Shown piece after piece: positions 29,038 to 38,268 of a DNA stretch of 64,000 nucleotides (position 1 is its first letter; the number at the start of each line of letters is the position of its first letter). Source of the stretch: Microvirga flavescens (GTDB taxonomy: Bacteria; Pseudomonadota; Alphaproteobacteria; Rhizobiales; Beijerinckiaceae); the NCBI RefSeq assembly GCF_003290125.1, contig NZ_QMKH01000003.1:349673-413672 (forward strand). Direction: 5' to 3'. Below the pieces are notes generated by a model. It worked only from the letters and a program-made list of their open reading frames with translations. It was not told the DNA's origin and did not search any database. The translations under genes were made by a program, and so were the position numbers.

Positions 29038-29559
29038 ATGGAACCACCTTCACAGAAAATACTCGCTTCCGATGACGTGATCTTGCGCGCGGCACGCCCT
29101 GCCGATTGCGATGACATCGCGGCGCTTTCCAACCTGCCCGGCTTTCGCTTCGGTACTCTGCGCCTGCCGCATCGGTCGCCGGAGGCGATCCGTAAGTGGC
29201 TCGAGGGTTTCACATCGGATGACTTCGCCCTCGTTGCCGTCAAGGCAGGCCGCGTCGTCGCGTCCGGCGGCCTGAGACTGCTTCAGGGCCGACGCGGCCA
29301 CGTAGCCACCCTCGGCATGGGCGTGCACGACGATTATGTTGGTCAGGGCATCGGCTCGAAGCTGCTCAAGGAGCTGCTCACCGTCGCCGACAACTGGCTC
29401 GGGGTGAGGCGGGTCGAACTGACGGTCTACACCGACAACGCCCCCGCCATCGCCCTCTACAAGCATAACGGGTTCGAGGTCGAAGGCACGCACCGGAGCT
29501 TTGCCTTCCGCGACGGCCGCTATGTCGATGCCCATGCGATGGCGCGGCTCGCCGCATGA
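29038..29559 (+). CDS. GNAT-family N-acetyltransferase
   Basis: The 173-residue protein has the GNAT fold. It contains ILRAARPADCDDIAALSN at the N-terminus, the acetyl-CoA pyrophosphate-binding segment MGVHDDYVGQGIGSKLLKEL, and the C-terminal VELTVYTDNAPAIALYKHNG. Substrate unknown; the ending resembles RimI- or PhnO-like acyltransferases that act on amino groups. GGAG lies 12 bases before the ATG. It is a single gene between the hypothetical membrane gene and thrC. Confidence 0.88.
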   Translation: MEPPSQKILASDDVILRAARPADCDDIAALSNLPGFRFGTLRLPHRSPEAIRKWLEGFTSDDFALVAVKAGRVVASGGLRLLQGRRGHVATLGMGVHDDYVGQGIGSKLLKELLTVADNWLGVRRVELTVYTDNAPAIALYKHNGFEVEGTHRSFAFRDGRYVDAHAMARLAA

Positions 29560-29617
29560 TGGCGACATTCCGCGACCGGTTGCGGCTTGCCGTGGCCGGT
29601 CGCTCCTATTTTCGCCT

Positions 29618-29664
29618 GTTCTGACGCAGAACCGGGTATCCACTTCTGCTGAAAATGCTCTAAA
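29618..29664 (+). repeat. Dispersed repeat, family B, diverged copy
   Basis: CGCAGAACCGGGTATCCACTT...GAAAATGCTCTAAAG resembles the full copies at 36206-36267 and 45938-45998, which contain ACCGGTTTCCACTT and ATCATGCTCTAG. It lies just upstream of thrC. Confidence 0.6.
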
Positions 29665-29698
29665 GCCTTTCGCAACGATGGATCTCAGGAGACCGACC

Positions 29699-31114
29699 TT
29701 GCTCCACATCTCGACCCGCGGGGAAGCCCCTGCCCTTGGCTTTGCCGATGCCCTGCTCACCGGGCTTGCCCACGATGGCGGCCTCTACGTGCCGCAAAGC
29801 TGGCCGAGGCTGACGCACGAGACGATCCAGGGCTTCTCCGGCAAACCCTATGCCGAGGTCGCGAAGGCGGTCCTGAGCCCGCTGGTCGATGGGGAGGTTC
29901 CGCAGGGCGCCCTGAACGCCATGATCGAGGGAGCCTATGCCTCCTTCCGCCATGCCGCCGTGTGCCCTCTGACGCAGATTGGCGACAATCTCTTCGTGCT
30001 CGAACTTTTCCACGGCCCGACCCTCGCCTTTAAGGACGTGGCGATGCAGCTTCTTGGGCGGCTGATGGACCATGTGCTGAAAGCGCGCGGCGCGCGCGCG
30101 ACCATCGTCGGCGCGACCTCGGGCGATACGGGCAGCGCGGCGGTCGAGGCCTTCAAGGGGCTCGATCAGGTCGACATCTTCATTCTCTATCCGCATGGCC
30201 GCGTGTCCGACGTGCAGCGCCGGCAGATGACGACGGTGAACTCGCCCAACGTTCATGCGCTCGCGGTGGAAGGCAATTTCGACGATTGCCAGAACATGGT
30301 GAAGGGCATGTTCGGCAATGCCCGCTTCCGGAATGAGCTGCAGCTCTCTGGCGTCAATTCCATCAACTGGGCGCGCGTGGCGGCGCAGGCGGTGTATTAC
30401 TTCACCGCCGCCGTGAGCCTCGGCTCGCCGCACCGCAAGGTGTCCTTCTCCGTGCCGACAGGCAACTTCGGCGACATTCTCGCAGGCTGGGCCGCAAAGC
30501 ACATGGGCCTGCCCATCGAGCGGCTGATGATCGGCACCAACGCCAACGACATTCTGGCCCGTGCGCTGCATTCCGGCACATATGAGATCAAGGGCGTGCA
30601 GCCCACCGCATCCCCATCGATGGACATTCAGATCTCCTCGAATTTCGAGCGCCTGCTGTTCGAGGCTTATGGCCGCGATCCGGTGACGATCCGCCATCTC
30701 ATGGCCAATCTCGCCCAGTCCCGCTCCTTCACCATCGCGCCCGAGGCGCTTGCGCGCATCCAAGGCGAATTCTCGGCTATCGCCGTCAACGAGCCGACGG
30801 TCGCGGACGAGATGACGAAGACCTATCGCGAGACGGGCTATGTGCTCGATCCGCACACCGCCGTCGGCACCCGAGCGGCGCGGGCTTTGTTGAGCGAGCG
30901 TTCCGACGTGCCCGTGGTGGCGCTTTCCACCGCTCACCCGGCCAAGTTCCCGGAGGCCGTGGAGCGGGCGACGGGCGTGCGGCCTGCGCTGCCGCCGCAC
31001 CTTGCGGACCTGATGGAACGGGACGAGCGCTTCTCCATTCTCCCCAACGACCAGGGCGCGGTGGAGCGTTTCATTCGGGACCGCGCGCGCGTCGTGCGGG
31101 GCGCTGCCGTATGA
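29699..31114 (+). CDS. thrC: Threonine synthase
   Basis: ThrC converts O-phosphohomoserine to threonine with PLP. The 471-residue protein begins MLHISTRGEAPALGF and has the PLP lysine K112 in LFHGPTLAFKDVAMQLLG. GATSGDTGSAAVEAF (phosphate binding) and SVPTGNFGDILAGWAAK follow. TTG 29699 is chosen because AGGAGA lies seven bases upstream and the product then matches the family N-terminus; ATG 29678 is the alternative. The 3' end overlaps the M16 peptidase start as ATGA. Confidence 0.95.
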   Translation: MLHISTRGEAPALGFADALLTGLAHDGGLYVPQSWPRLTHETIQGFSGKPYAEVAKAVLSPLVDGEVPQGALNAMIEGAYASFRHAAVCPLTQIGDNLFVLELFHGPTLAFKDVAMQLLGRLMDHVLKARGARATIVGATSGDTGSAAVEAFKGLDQVDIFILYPHGRVSDVQRRQMTTVNSPNVHALAVEGNFDDCQNMVKGMFGNARFRNELQLSGVNSINWARVAAQAVYYFTAAVSLGSPHRKVSFSVPTGNFGDILAGWAAKHMGLPIERLMIGTNANDILARALHSGTYEIKGVQPTASPSMDIQISSNFERLLFEAYGRDPVTIRHLMANLAQSRSFTIAPEALARIQGEFSAIAVNEPTVADEMTKTYRETGYVLDPHTAVGTRAARALLSERSDVPVVALSTAHPAKFPEAVERATGVRPALPPHLADLMERDERFSILPNDQGAVERFIRDRARVVRGAAV

Positions 31115-32394
31115 ACGAACATTTCGTACGCGAAAAACAGATCGACATCACGCGGCTCGATAACGGCTTCACCGTCGCCACCGAGCGGATGCCGGAGATC
31201 GCCACTGCGACGCTCGGCATCTGGGTCGCCACCGGCTCGCGTCACGAGCAGGCGCACGAGCACGGCCTGTCGCACTTCATCGAGCACATGGCCTTCAAGG
31301 GCACGGCGCGCCGCTCGGCGCGGCAGATCGCCGAGGACATCGAGAATGTCGGCGGCGACATCAATGCCGCGACCAGTATCGAATACACGAGCTATACCGC
31401 GCGCGTGCTGGGCGAGAACATCGATGTCGCGCTCGACGTGATCGGCGACATCCTCAGCCAGTCCGTGTTCGATGCGGCGGAACTCGCGCGCGAAAAGGGT
31501 GTGATCCTGCAGGAGCACGCCGCCGTCGAGGATACGCCGGACGATCTCGTCTATGACGCCTTTATGGAAACGGCCTACGCGCGCCAGCCGATGGGCCGCC
31601 CGATCCTCGGCACGCCGGACACCATCAGGAGCTTCGACGAGGCGACGATCCGCGATTTCCTGGCGCGGGAATACACGCCTGGCAAGATGGTGCTGGCGGC
31701 GGCGGGCGACGTGAACCACGCCCAGATCGTGGACGCGGCGCAAAAGTTCTTCGGCTCCATGCCCGCCGTCGAGACCCGTGGACCGGAGGCAGGCTCCTAC
31801 ACCGGCGGCGAGCGGCGGATCGCGCGCAAGCTCGAACAAGCCAACATCGTTCTCGGCCTGCCCGGCCTCTCGGTCCGGGATCCGAGCTACTACGCCACTC
31901 ACCTCTTCGCGCACATCCTCGGCGGCGGGCTCACCTCCCGCCTCTGGCACGAAGTACGCGAGACGCGGGGCCTTGCCTATTCCATCGACGCCTTCCACTG
32001 GCCCTTCTCCGATTGCGGCCTGTTCGGCATCGGAGCCGGCACGGGGGGATCGGACGTGGCTAACCTCATCGACGTCACGCTCGCCTGCACCCGCGAGGCC
32101 GCCGGCGAGATCAACGAGGTGGAGCTTGCCCGCGCCAAGGCGCAGATGAAGGTGGCGCTTTTGGCCGCGCTCGAAAGCCCCGGCGGGCGCATCGAGCGGG
32201 TGGCGCGCCAGTTGCTCTCCTGGGGGCGGATCATCCCCAGCAACGACATCATCACCAAGGTCGACGCCATCACCGTCGATCAGGTCCGCGAGGCGGGGCA
32301 CCGCCTGCTGCAAGGCACGCCAACCCTCTCGGCCATCGGCCCGATCAAGGGCCTGCCGTCCCTGGAGGCGATCGAGGCGGGGTTGAGGGGTTGA
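31111..32394 (+). CDS. M16-family zinc metallopeptidase (processing-peptidase-like)
   Basis: The 427-residue protein has the inverted zinc motif H55-F-I-E58-H59 in GLSHFIEHMAFKGT, with a further Glu ligand in the ILQEHAAVEDTPDDLVYD region. C-terminal segments LGGGLTSRLWHEVRETRGLAYS mark the M16B group, related to the beta subunit of mitochondrial processing peptidase. Substrates of bacterial members are mostly unknown. Its start overlaps thrC by four bases, so it is translationally coupled with it. Confidence 0.93.
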   Translation: MNEHFVREKQIDITRLDNGFTVATERMPEIATATLGIWVATGSRHEQAHEHGLSHFIEHMAFKGTARRSARQIAEDIENVGGDINAATSIEYTSYTARVLGENIDVALDVIGDILSQSVFDAAELAREKGVILQEHAAVEDTPDDLVYDAFMETAYARQPMGRPILGTPDTIRSFDEATIRDFLAREYTPGKMVLAAAGDVNHAQIVDAAQKFFGSMPAVETRGPEAGSYTGGERRIARKLEQANIVLGLPGLSVRDPSYYATHLFAHILGGGLTSRLWHEVRETRGLAYSIDAFHWPFSDCGLFGIGAGTGGSDVANLIDVTLACTREAAGEINEVELARAKAQMKVALLAALESPGGRIERVARQLLSWGRIIPSNDIITKVDAITVDQVREAGHRLLQGTPTLSAIGPIKGLPSLEAIEAGLRG

Positions 32395-32551
32395 AACACC
32401 CCCGGCTGGCTCGACGATATCCTTTGGTGACAAGGGAAACGCGGCCTTGAGGGGAAAACGCCTCTCCTTCCCTAATCCCGCCGCAAAGAGGGCCCATGCG
32501 GCATAGCTCGCCTCAAATCCCCCTGTGAGTCCTGCGGACAAGTTGGTTCAA

Positions 32552-35515
32552 ATGTCACCCGCGCCTTGCCCTCAGGCCCTCAGGCCGATACCAATCCTGG
32601 CTCCATTGGTACGAAACGGACGGAAGACCGAAGCGTTGCGGATCGCCTCTTTCGCCATAACCCTCCTTCTGGCGACCTTCCTGTCCCTGTTCGCGCCCTC
32701 CGCCGGCTGGGCGGTGGAATCCGTGCGGGTGGACCAGGACGCCAAGGCTATCGACCTTACGCCGATGGTCGAGCGCTATCGCTCGGACGGCGACGAAATC
32801 CGCATTTCGACGGCTCCGGGGCGGGATGGCATCGTCCGCCGCATCGCGGTCAAGGCCCGTGAGGCCGGCACGCGGCCGGACTGGATCGTCTTCGCGCTCA
32901 CCAACGATTCCGACGAGCAGCTGGACCGGCTCCTCGTCGCGCCGCATTTCCGGCTCACCAATTCGGGCGTGATCTGGCCTGACCTCGGCGCGACCCGCAT
33001 CGCCGCCATCACCGCGAGCCAGGGCATTCGCCCGGAGCGGGACGAGAGCAAGGATGCGGACGTGTTCCTCATCACCCTCGATCCCGGCACCACGGTTACC
33101 TTCGTCGCCGAGCTCAACACCAACGAATTGCCCCAGCTCCAGCTCTGGGACGCCGACGCCTACAAGGAGCGGGTCAACGGCCTGACGCTCTACAAGGGCA
33201 TCATCATCGGCATCGCCGGCCTTCTCGCTCTGTTCCTGACCATCGTCTTCGTCGTCAAGGGCGCGCTGATCTTCCCCGCCGCCGCCGCGCTGGCCTGGGC
33301 GGTTCTGGCCTATTCGTGCATCGATTTCGGGTTCTTCCAGCGCATTTTCCCGATCACCGAATCCGTGGAGCGGATCTATCGCGCAGGCGCGGAAGCCGTG
33401 CTCGCCGCGACCCTGCTCGTGTTCCTCTTCGCCTATCTCAACCTCAATCGCTGGCATGTGCGCTACAGCCACGTCACGGCCTTCTGGCTGACCTTCCTCG
33501 GCGCGCTGATCGGCCTTGCGATCTTCGATCCGCCGGTTGCCTCGGGTGTTGCGCGCATTTCCATCGTGGCCGTGGCGGGCATCGGCTTCGTGCTCGTCAT
33601 CCACCTCGCGACCCACGGCTACGACCGCGCCATCATGCTGGTGCCGACGTGGCTTCTCCTGATCGCCTGGGTGGCAGCGGCGGGCTTTACCGTCATGGGT
33701 ACCCTGACGGCGGATCTCGTGCCCCCGGCCCTCATCGGCGGGCTCGTGCTCATCGTCATGTTGATCGGCTTCACGGTGATGCAGCACGCCTTTTCCGGTG
33801 GCGCTTTCGCCCACGGCCTGGTGAACGACACCGAGCGCCGGGCGCTGGCGCTCGCGGGCGCTGGCGACGTGGTGTTCGATTGGGACGTCGTCTCCGACAA
33901 GATCTTCGTAAGCCCCGAGATGGAGCATCAGCTCGGCCTCAAGAGCGGCGCCCTCAACGGCCCCGCTTCGGCCTGGCTCGACCTCGTCCACCCCTTCGAC
34001 CGGGATCGCTACCGCGCGGCGCTCGATGCCCTCATCGAGCAGCGCCGGGGACGGCTGAGCCAGGACTTCCGCCTGCGCTCGTCCTCCGGCCCGCATATCT
34101 GGTATCGCCTCAAGGCTCGCCCCATCGTGGGCTCGGACGGCGAGGTCATCCGCATCGTCGGCACGCTGACCGACGTCACGGACGCCCGCACGGCCGAAGA
34201 GCGGCTGTTGTACGATGCGGTGCACGACAACCTGACGAGCCTGCCGAACCGGCAATTGCTCTACGACCGCCTCGAGGCCGCGCTGATCTTCGCGAGCCAG
34301 GACGGATCGCTGCGCCCGACCGTGCTCGTCATCGACCTCGACAAGTTCAAGCAGATCAACGAATCCGTCGGTTATTCTGCGGGCGACTCGATCCTGCTGA
34401 CGCTTTCACGCCGCCTTGGCCGCCTGTTGCGCCCGCAGGATACGCTGGCACGCGTCTCCGGCGACGAATTCGCGATCATCCTGCTCTCGGAGCGCGAGCC
34501 CGATCGCATCATCGCCTTTGCCGACATGGTCCGGCGCGCACTCACCACGCCGATCACCTATGCGGAGCGGGAGATCTTCCTCACCGCCTCCATCGGCCTC
34601 GTGCTGCACGATCCGCAGATCGCCGCGCGCCGCGAAGAGGTGATCCGCAACGCGGAAATCGCCGTGGCTCACGCCAAACGTCAGGGCGGCGACCGGATCG
34701 AGGCGTTCCGTCCGACGATGCGCTCCGACCGTAGCGACCGTTTCACGCTTGAAGCGGACCTGCGTCAAGCCATCGAGCGCGGCGAGATGAAGGTGCTGTT
34801 CAAGCCTATCGTGCGGCTGGAAGACCGTACCATCGCGGGCTTTGAATCCATGCTGCGGTGGGACCATTCCCGCCTCGGCCGCCTGGGGCCCGAGGACTTC
34901 ATGCCGCTCGCCGAGGAAACCGGCATCATCGTCAACCTGAGCGTCTTCCTTCTGGAGCAGACCGGGCGCGAGCTGGCGGCGTGGCAGGATGCGCTGGAAG
35001 TCGATCCGCCGATCTTCGCCAGCATCAACATGTCGAGCCATCACCTCCTGCGGCATGACCTGTTGCAGGACGTGAAGGCAGTCATCGCCCGCACCGGCGT
35101 TCTTCCGGGCTCCCTCAAGCTCGAGATGACCGAAAGCCTCGTGATGGAGAACCCGGAATATTCGGCGCAGATGCTGACGCGGCTGCGCGACCTCGGCGCG
35201 GGTCTTTCGCTCGACGATTTCGGAACGGGCTATTCCGCCCTCTCCTATCTGGAGCGGTTCCCCTTCGACACGATCAAGGTCGATCAGTCCTTCGTGCGGC
35301 AAATGGCGCACGGCAAGCCGGTGATCCTGCGCTCCATTATCAAGATGGCGCACGAGCTCGGCATGGAGATCGTGGCGGAAGGCGCGGAGTCGGAGTCGGA
35401 GGCGATCGAACTCTACCAGCTCGGCTGCGAATACGCGCAAGGCCCCGTTTTCGGCGAGCCGATGTCGATGCACCAGGCACGGCAACTGGTCGGAGCCGCG
35501 CCGCGGGCGGCATAA
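32552..35515 (+). CDS. Membrane-anchored PAS-GGDEF-EAL protein with 7TM sensor
   Basis: The 987-residue protein likely senses a signal and controls cyclic-di-GMP. In order it has a signal-like segment (about 32-55), a periplasmic beta domain, and seven hydrophobic helices (about 205-425, 7TMR-DISM-like). A PAS domain (about 430-555) is followed by GGDEF with SGDEF at 636-640. The EAL domain has E765-S-M-L-R in place of EALLR. In the EAL part INMSS, LEMTESL, DDFGTGYSAL (D888, D889), IKVDQSF and AEGAESE are kept. So it may still hydrolyse c-di-GMP despite the ESM change. The start is uncertain (GTG 32525 or ATG 32552). Confidence 0.92.
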   Translation: MSPAPCPQALRPIPILAPLVRNGRKTEALRIASFAITLLLATFLSLFAPSAGWAVESVRVDQDAKAIDLTPMVERYRSDGDEIRISTAPGRDGIVRRIAVKAREAGTRPDWIVFALTNDSDEQLDRLLVAPHFRLTNSGVIWPDLGATRIAAITASQGIRPERDESKDADVFLITLDPGTTVTFVAELNTNELPQLQLWDADAYKERVNGLTLYKGIIIGIAGLLALFLTIVFVVKGALIFPAAAALAWAVLAYSCIDFGFFQRIFPITESVERIYRAGAEAVLAATLLVFLFAYLNLNRWHVRYSHVTAFWLTFLGALIGLAIFDPPVASGVARISIVAVAGIGFVLVIHLATHGYDRAIMLVPTWLLLIAWVAAAGFTVMGTLTADLVPPALIGGLVLIVMLIGFTVMQHAFSGGAFAHGLVNDTERRALALAGAGDVVFDWDVVSDKIFVSPEMEHQLGLKSGALNGPASAWLDLVHPFDRDRYRAALDALIEQRRGRLSQDFRLRSSSGPHIWYRLKARPIVGSDGEVIRIVGTLTDVTDARTAEERLLYDAVHDNLTSLPNRQLLYDRLEAALIFASQDGSLRPTVLVIDLDKFKQINESVGYSAGDSILLTLSRRLGRLLRPQDTLARVSGDEFAIILLSEREPDRIIAFADMVRRALTTPITYAEREIFLTASIGLVLHDPQIAARREEVIRNAEIAVAHAKRQGGDRIEAFRPTMRSDRSDRFTLEADLRQAIERGEMKVLFKPIVRLEDRTIAGFESMLRWDHSRLGRLGPEDFMPLAEETGIIVNLSVFLLEQTGRELAAWQDALEVDPPIFASINMSSHHLLRHDLLQDVKAVIARTGVLPGSLKLEMTESLVMENPEYSAQMLTRLRDLGAGLSLDDFGTGYSALSYLERFPFDTIKVDQSFVRQMAHGKPVILRSIIKMAHELGMEIVAEGAESESEAIELYQLGCEYAQGPVFGEPMSMHQARQLVGAAPRAA

Positions 35516-35523
35516 GACCGCTC

Positions 35524-36147
35524 TCAGGCGTGCCCCGGCTCCAAGGAGAGCATGGCAGGATCGATACCGATCTGGCGCAGGGCGAGATCGTAGCGTGCCT
35601 CAAGCGGCGTATTGAAAATCAGCTCGGCATCCGCCTCGCACGTGAGCCACCCATTGGCCTGGATTTCGGATTCGAGCTGCCCCGGCTGCCAGCCCGCATA
35701 GCCCAGAGCGAGTACGGCGCGCTCAGGCCCCGCCCCCTTGGCGATGGCCCGCAGAATGTCGACCGTCGCCGTCAGGCACACGCTGTCATCGATGGGAAGC
35801 GTCGATTGCGCCATGTAGAAATCCGGCGAATGCAGCACGAAACCGCGGCTCGTCTCGACCGGGCCGCCGATGAGAACGGGGATCTGCGTAACCTTTCGGG
35901 GCAGGCGTATCCGCTCGGCTTCGGGGATGATCTCGAGCTGGACCAGAAGATCGGGAATCTTCATGTTCGGCGCGGGCCGGTTGAGCACGATGCCCATCGC
36001 CCCCTCGTCGGAATGCGCGCAGACATAGACGACCGAGCGCGAAAACGGCTCGCCGACGACGCTCGGCATGGCGACGAGAAACTGCCCCTCCAGGGTGCCC
36101 GCATCGTTTCCGATATTGCTCTTACGCACGAAGGCCATAACTTGCAT
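35524..36147 (-). CDS. YqgE/AlgH family protein (DUF179)
   Basis: The 207-residue protein has the DUF179 pattern: [67 protein letters not shown] and GWLTCEAD. YqgE/AlgH proteins are conserved in proteobacteria; AlgH was first linked to alginate control, but the biochemical role is open. ATG 36147 is used, with ATG 36138 possible. It runs convergent to the GGDEF-EAL gene with an 8-bp gap. Confidence 0.9.
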   Translation of the reverse strand: MQVMAFVRKSNIGNDAGTLEGQFLVAMPSVVGEPFSRSVVYVCAHSDEGAMGIVLNRPAPNMKIPDLLVQLEIIPEAERIRLPRKVTQIPVLIGGPVETSRGFVLHSPDFYMAQSTLPIDDSVCLTATVDILRAIAKGAGPERAVLALGYAGWQPGQLESEIQANGWLTCEADAELIFNTPLEARYDLALRQIGIDPAMLSLEPGHA

Positions 36148-36205
36148 CCAGCTTGAATGATCCTATTCCCGATCACGGGAACGTGGATAGGCGCCCCGCA
36201 AGATT

Positions 36206-36267
36206 CCTTTATTTGTTGCATGATCCGGGCGAACAACCGGTTTCCACTTGTTCTGATCATGCTCTAG
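36206..36267 (+). repeat. Dispersed repeat, family B, copy 1
   Basis: The element runs from CCTTTATTTGTTGCATGATC through CGAACAACCGGTTTCCACTT to TTCTGATCATGCTCTAG. A second copy at 45938-45998 differs at only a few positions, and a diverged one lies at 29618-29664. It sits between yqgE and the DsbD-alpha gene, ending 43 bp before that ATG. Confidence 0.85.
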
Positions 36268-36309
36268 GGAATCCCATAAAGGGAAGAACGACAAGAAGGC
36301 CTAGGTTCC

Positions 36310-37128
36310 ATGTCATTTGTGCGGCATGCCGCCATTACTACTTTGTTGCTGCTTTTTTGTTCCTCTCCCGCCTGGGCCGAGAGCGCCTCGCCGTGGACGC
36401 AGGGGTTTCATTCGCGCGTGCGCCTTCTCTCCGGCGGGCGCGAGGGCGAACGGCTTCTGGCTGGCGTCGAGGTCGAGCTGGACGACGGCTTCAAGACCTA
36501 CTGGCGCACCCCGGGGGATTCCGGCCTGCCGCCGCGGTTTGACTGGAACGGCTCCCGCAACGTCTCGGACATCGACATCCGCTGGCCCGCGCCTTCAAGG
36601 CTCGAGGATGCCGGGGGCGTCACATACGTCTATTCCCACCGGGTCGTGCTGCCCATTTTGCTGCGCGCCGCCGACCCGGCGAAACCCTCGCATCTCTCAC
36701 TCTCGATCGAATACGGCGTCTGCAAGGATATCTGCATTCCGGCCCACGCCGAATTGAACCTCGATCTCGCGGGGGATGGCGAGCGGGCCGCCATTGCCGC
36801 CGCCCTTGCCGGTCTGCCGAAGTCCCAGCCGCTCGGAGCGCCGGGAGACCTCTCCATCCTTGCGGTCACACCCCATAAGGGCGACCGCCCCGCCTTCCTC
36901 GTCGAGACCCGCGCCCCGGCAAATACCCAGCCGCAGCTTTTCGCGGAAGGGCCGGAGAACTGGTATCTTTCGACCGCGAAGGCGGATGCGTCGGGCGCTT
37001 TCCTCGTCACGGTCGAGGAAAGCCCGAAGGGCGCTCCTACGGTGCAGCCGTTCCTCTTCACATTGACCGCGAATGGACGCGCCATCGAAACGGAACTGCG
37101 TCTCGACGCCGGCGAGCGGCCACGCTAG
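36310..37128 (+). CDS. Stand-alone DsbD N-terminal (alpha) domain protein
   Basis: The 272-residue protein has a signal peptide (cleaved near SPAWAES) followed by a DsbD-alpha-like domain. It shows VEVELDDGFKTYWRTPGDSG, the YVYSHRVVLPI strand, and the redox pair C-x3-C in YGVCKDICIPAHAEL. In DsbD this domain passes electrons from the membrane to periplasmic thiol proteins, but here the membrane and gamma domains are missing. It may work with a separate CcdA-like protein elsewhere. It lies 42 bp before a peroxiredoxin gene, which hints at a link to thiol redox defence. Confidence 0.88.
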   Translation: MSFVRHAAITTLLLLFCSSPAWAESASPWTQGFHSRVRLLSGGREGERLLAGVEVELDDGFKTYWRTPGDSGLPPRFDWNGSRNVSDIDIRWPAPSRLEDAGGVTYVYSHRVVLPILLRAADPAKPSHLSLSIEYGVCKDICIPAHAELNLDLAGDGERAAIAAALAGLPKSQPLGAPGDLSILAVTPHKGDRPAFLVETRAPANTQPQLFAEGPENWYLSTAKADASGAFLVTVEESPKGAPTVQPFLFTLTANGRAIETELRLDAGERPR

Positions 37129-37170
37129 ACCGTGGCGTGGAATCATCACATCCCGCATTCGGAGAAGTTC

Positions 37171-37653
37171 ATGACGATCCAGGTTGGCGAGCGACTGCCT
37201 CAAGTCACGTTCCGCATCATGACGGCGGAAGGCCCCGCCGCGAAGACGACGGACGACATCTTCAAGGGCCGCAAGGTCGTGCTGATCGGCGTTCCCGGCG
37301 CTTTCACGCCGACCTGCCATCGCAACCACCTCCCCGGCTATGTGGAGAAGGCGGCTGAGGTGAAGGCCAGAGGCGTCGATGCGATTGCAGTGACCTCCGT
37401 CAACGACGTGTTCGTCATGGATGCGTGGGCGAAGGCCTCCAACGGCGAAGGCGTGGAATTCCTCGCCGACGGCAACGGCGATTTCGCCAAGGCGCTCGGC
37501 CTTGCGATGGACGGCACGGGTTTCGGCCTCGGCACGCGCTCCAAGCGTTATTCGATGGTGGTGGACAACGGCGTCGTGACCACGCTCAACGTCGAGGATA
37601 CGCCTTCCCAGGCCAATGCATCGGGCGTCGACAATCTGCTGAAGGCGCTCTGA
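37171..37653 (+). CDS. Peroxiredoxin (Prx5-like)
   Basis: The 160-residue protein reduces hydroperoxides. It has the Prx5 signature VVLIGVPGAFTPTCHRNHLPGYV with peroxidatic C49. Other family segments are VTSVNDVFVMDAWAK, LADGNGDFAKALGL and RSKRYSMVVDNG. No second cysteine is obvious, so it may use glutathione or another thiol donor. CGGAGAAG precedes ATG 37171; an earlier start at 37132 adds non-conserved residues. It follows the DsbD-alpha gene on the same strand. Confidence 0.93.
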   Translation: MTIQVGERLPQVTFRIMTAEGPAAKTTDDIFKGRKVVLIGVPGAFTPTCHRNHLPGYVEKAAEVKARGVDAIAVTSVNDVFVMDAWAKASNGEGVEFLADGNGDFAKALGLAMDGTGFGLGTRSKRYSMVVDNGVVTTLNVEDTPSQANASGVDNLLKAL

Positions 37654-37673
37654 GACGCCTGCGGAGGAACAGC

Positions 37674-37776
37674 CCTCATCCTGAGGAGCCGCGAAAGCGG
37701 CGTCTCGAAGGATGCTCGGGAGGTCTCGGAAATCCTTCGAGACGCCATTCCTCACGGAATGGCTTTCAGGATGAGG
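37674..37776. repeat. Dispersed palindromic repeat, family A, copy 3
   Basis: Outer arms CCTCATCCTGAG (37674-) and CAGGATGAGG (37767-37776) enclose GAGCCGCGAAAGCGGCGTCTC, a GAAGGATGCTC/ATCCTTCGAGACGCC block and an ATTCC/GGAAT pair. It separates the convergent peroxiredoxin and rnhA genes and may terminate both. Confidence 0.8.
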
Positions 37777-37794
37777 TCGGAGAAAATTCGGCCA

Positions 37795-38268
37795 TCAAGG
37801 CGCGGAAGCTGGCCGCGCCTTTCCGTTTTTGAAGGGCTGGAGCGCCGCGACCGCCAGCTCATCGACCCGGATGTTCATCGGGTCGTCCGCGTGGCCCTTC
37901 ACCCAGTGCCAGCTGACCTTGTGGCGGGACGCCGCCTCATCGAGCTCGCGCCAGAGATCGTCGTTCTTCACCGGCTTGTTGTCCGCCGTGCGCCAGCCGC
38001 GCCGTTTCCAGTTGGCGAGCCAGGACGTGATGCCCTGCCGGACATATTGTGAGTCCGTATAGAGATCGACCGTGCAGGGACGCGTGAGGGCGTTGAGGCC
38101 CTCGATGGCGCCGCGCAGTTCCATGCGGTTGTTGGTGGTGTGCGCCTCGCCGCCGGACAATTCGCGCTCCTTGCCCTTGAAGGACAGGATCGCCGCCCAG
38201 CCGCCTGGGCCGGGATTTCCCGAGCAGGCACCGTCCGTATAGATCGTGACGCGTTCGGTCTCGCTCAT
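37795..38268 (-). CDS. rnhA: Ribonuclease HI
   Basis: RNase HI cuts the RNA strand of RNA-DNA hybrids. The 157-residue protein has the four catalytic acids D12 ([16 protein letters not shown]), E50 (NNRMELRG), D72 (YTDSQYV) and D136 (RVDELA), and the [11 protein letters not shown] loop. The frame stays open upstream through thrB, but ATG 38268 overlaps the thrB stop as ATGA and gives the family N-terminus. Last gene of the ispH-thrB-rnhA unit. Confidence 0.96.
   Translation of the reverse strand: MSETERVTIYTDGACSGNPGPGGWAAILSFKGKERELSGGEAHTTNNRMELRGAIEGLNALTRPCTVDLYTDSQYVRQGITSWLANWKRRGWRTADNKPVKNDDLWRELDEAASRHKVSWHWVKGHADDPMNIRVDELAVAALQPFKNGKARPASAP

Noticed and set aside
32555..34255. 566-codon minus-strand frame opposite the GGDEF-EAL gene
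   Set aside because: Low-complexity His/Asp/Arg composition typical of antisense reading of a GC-rich gene; no motif.
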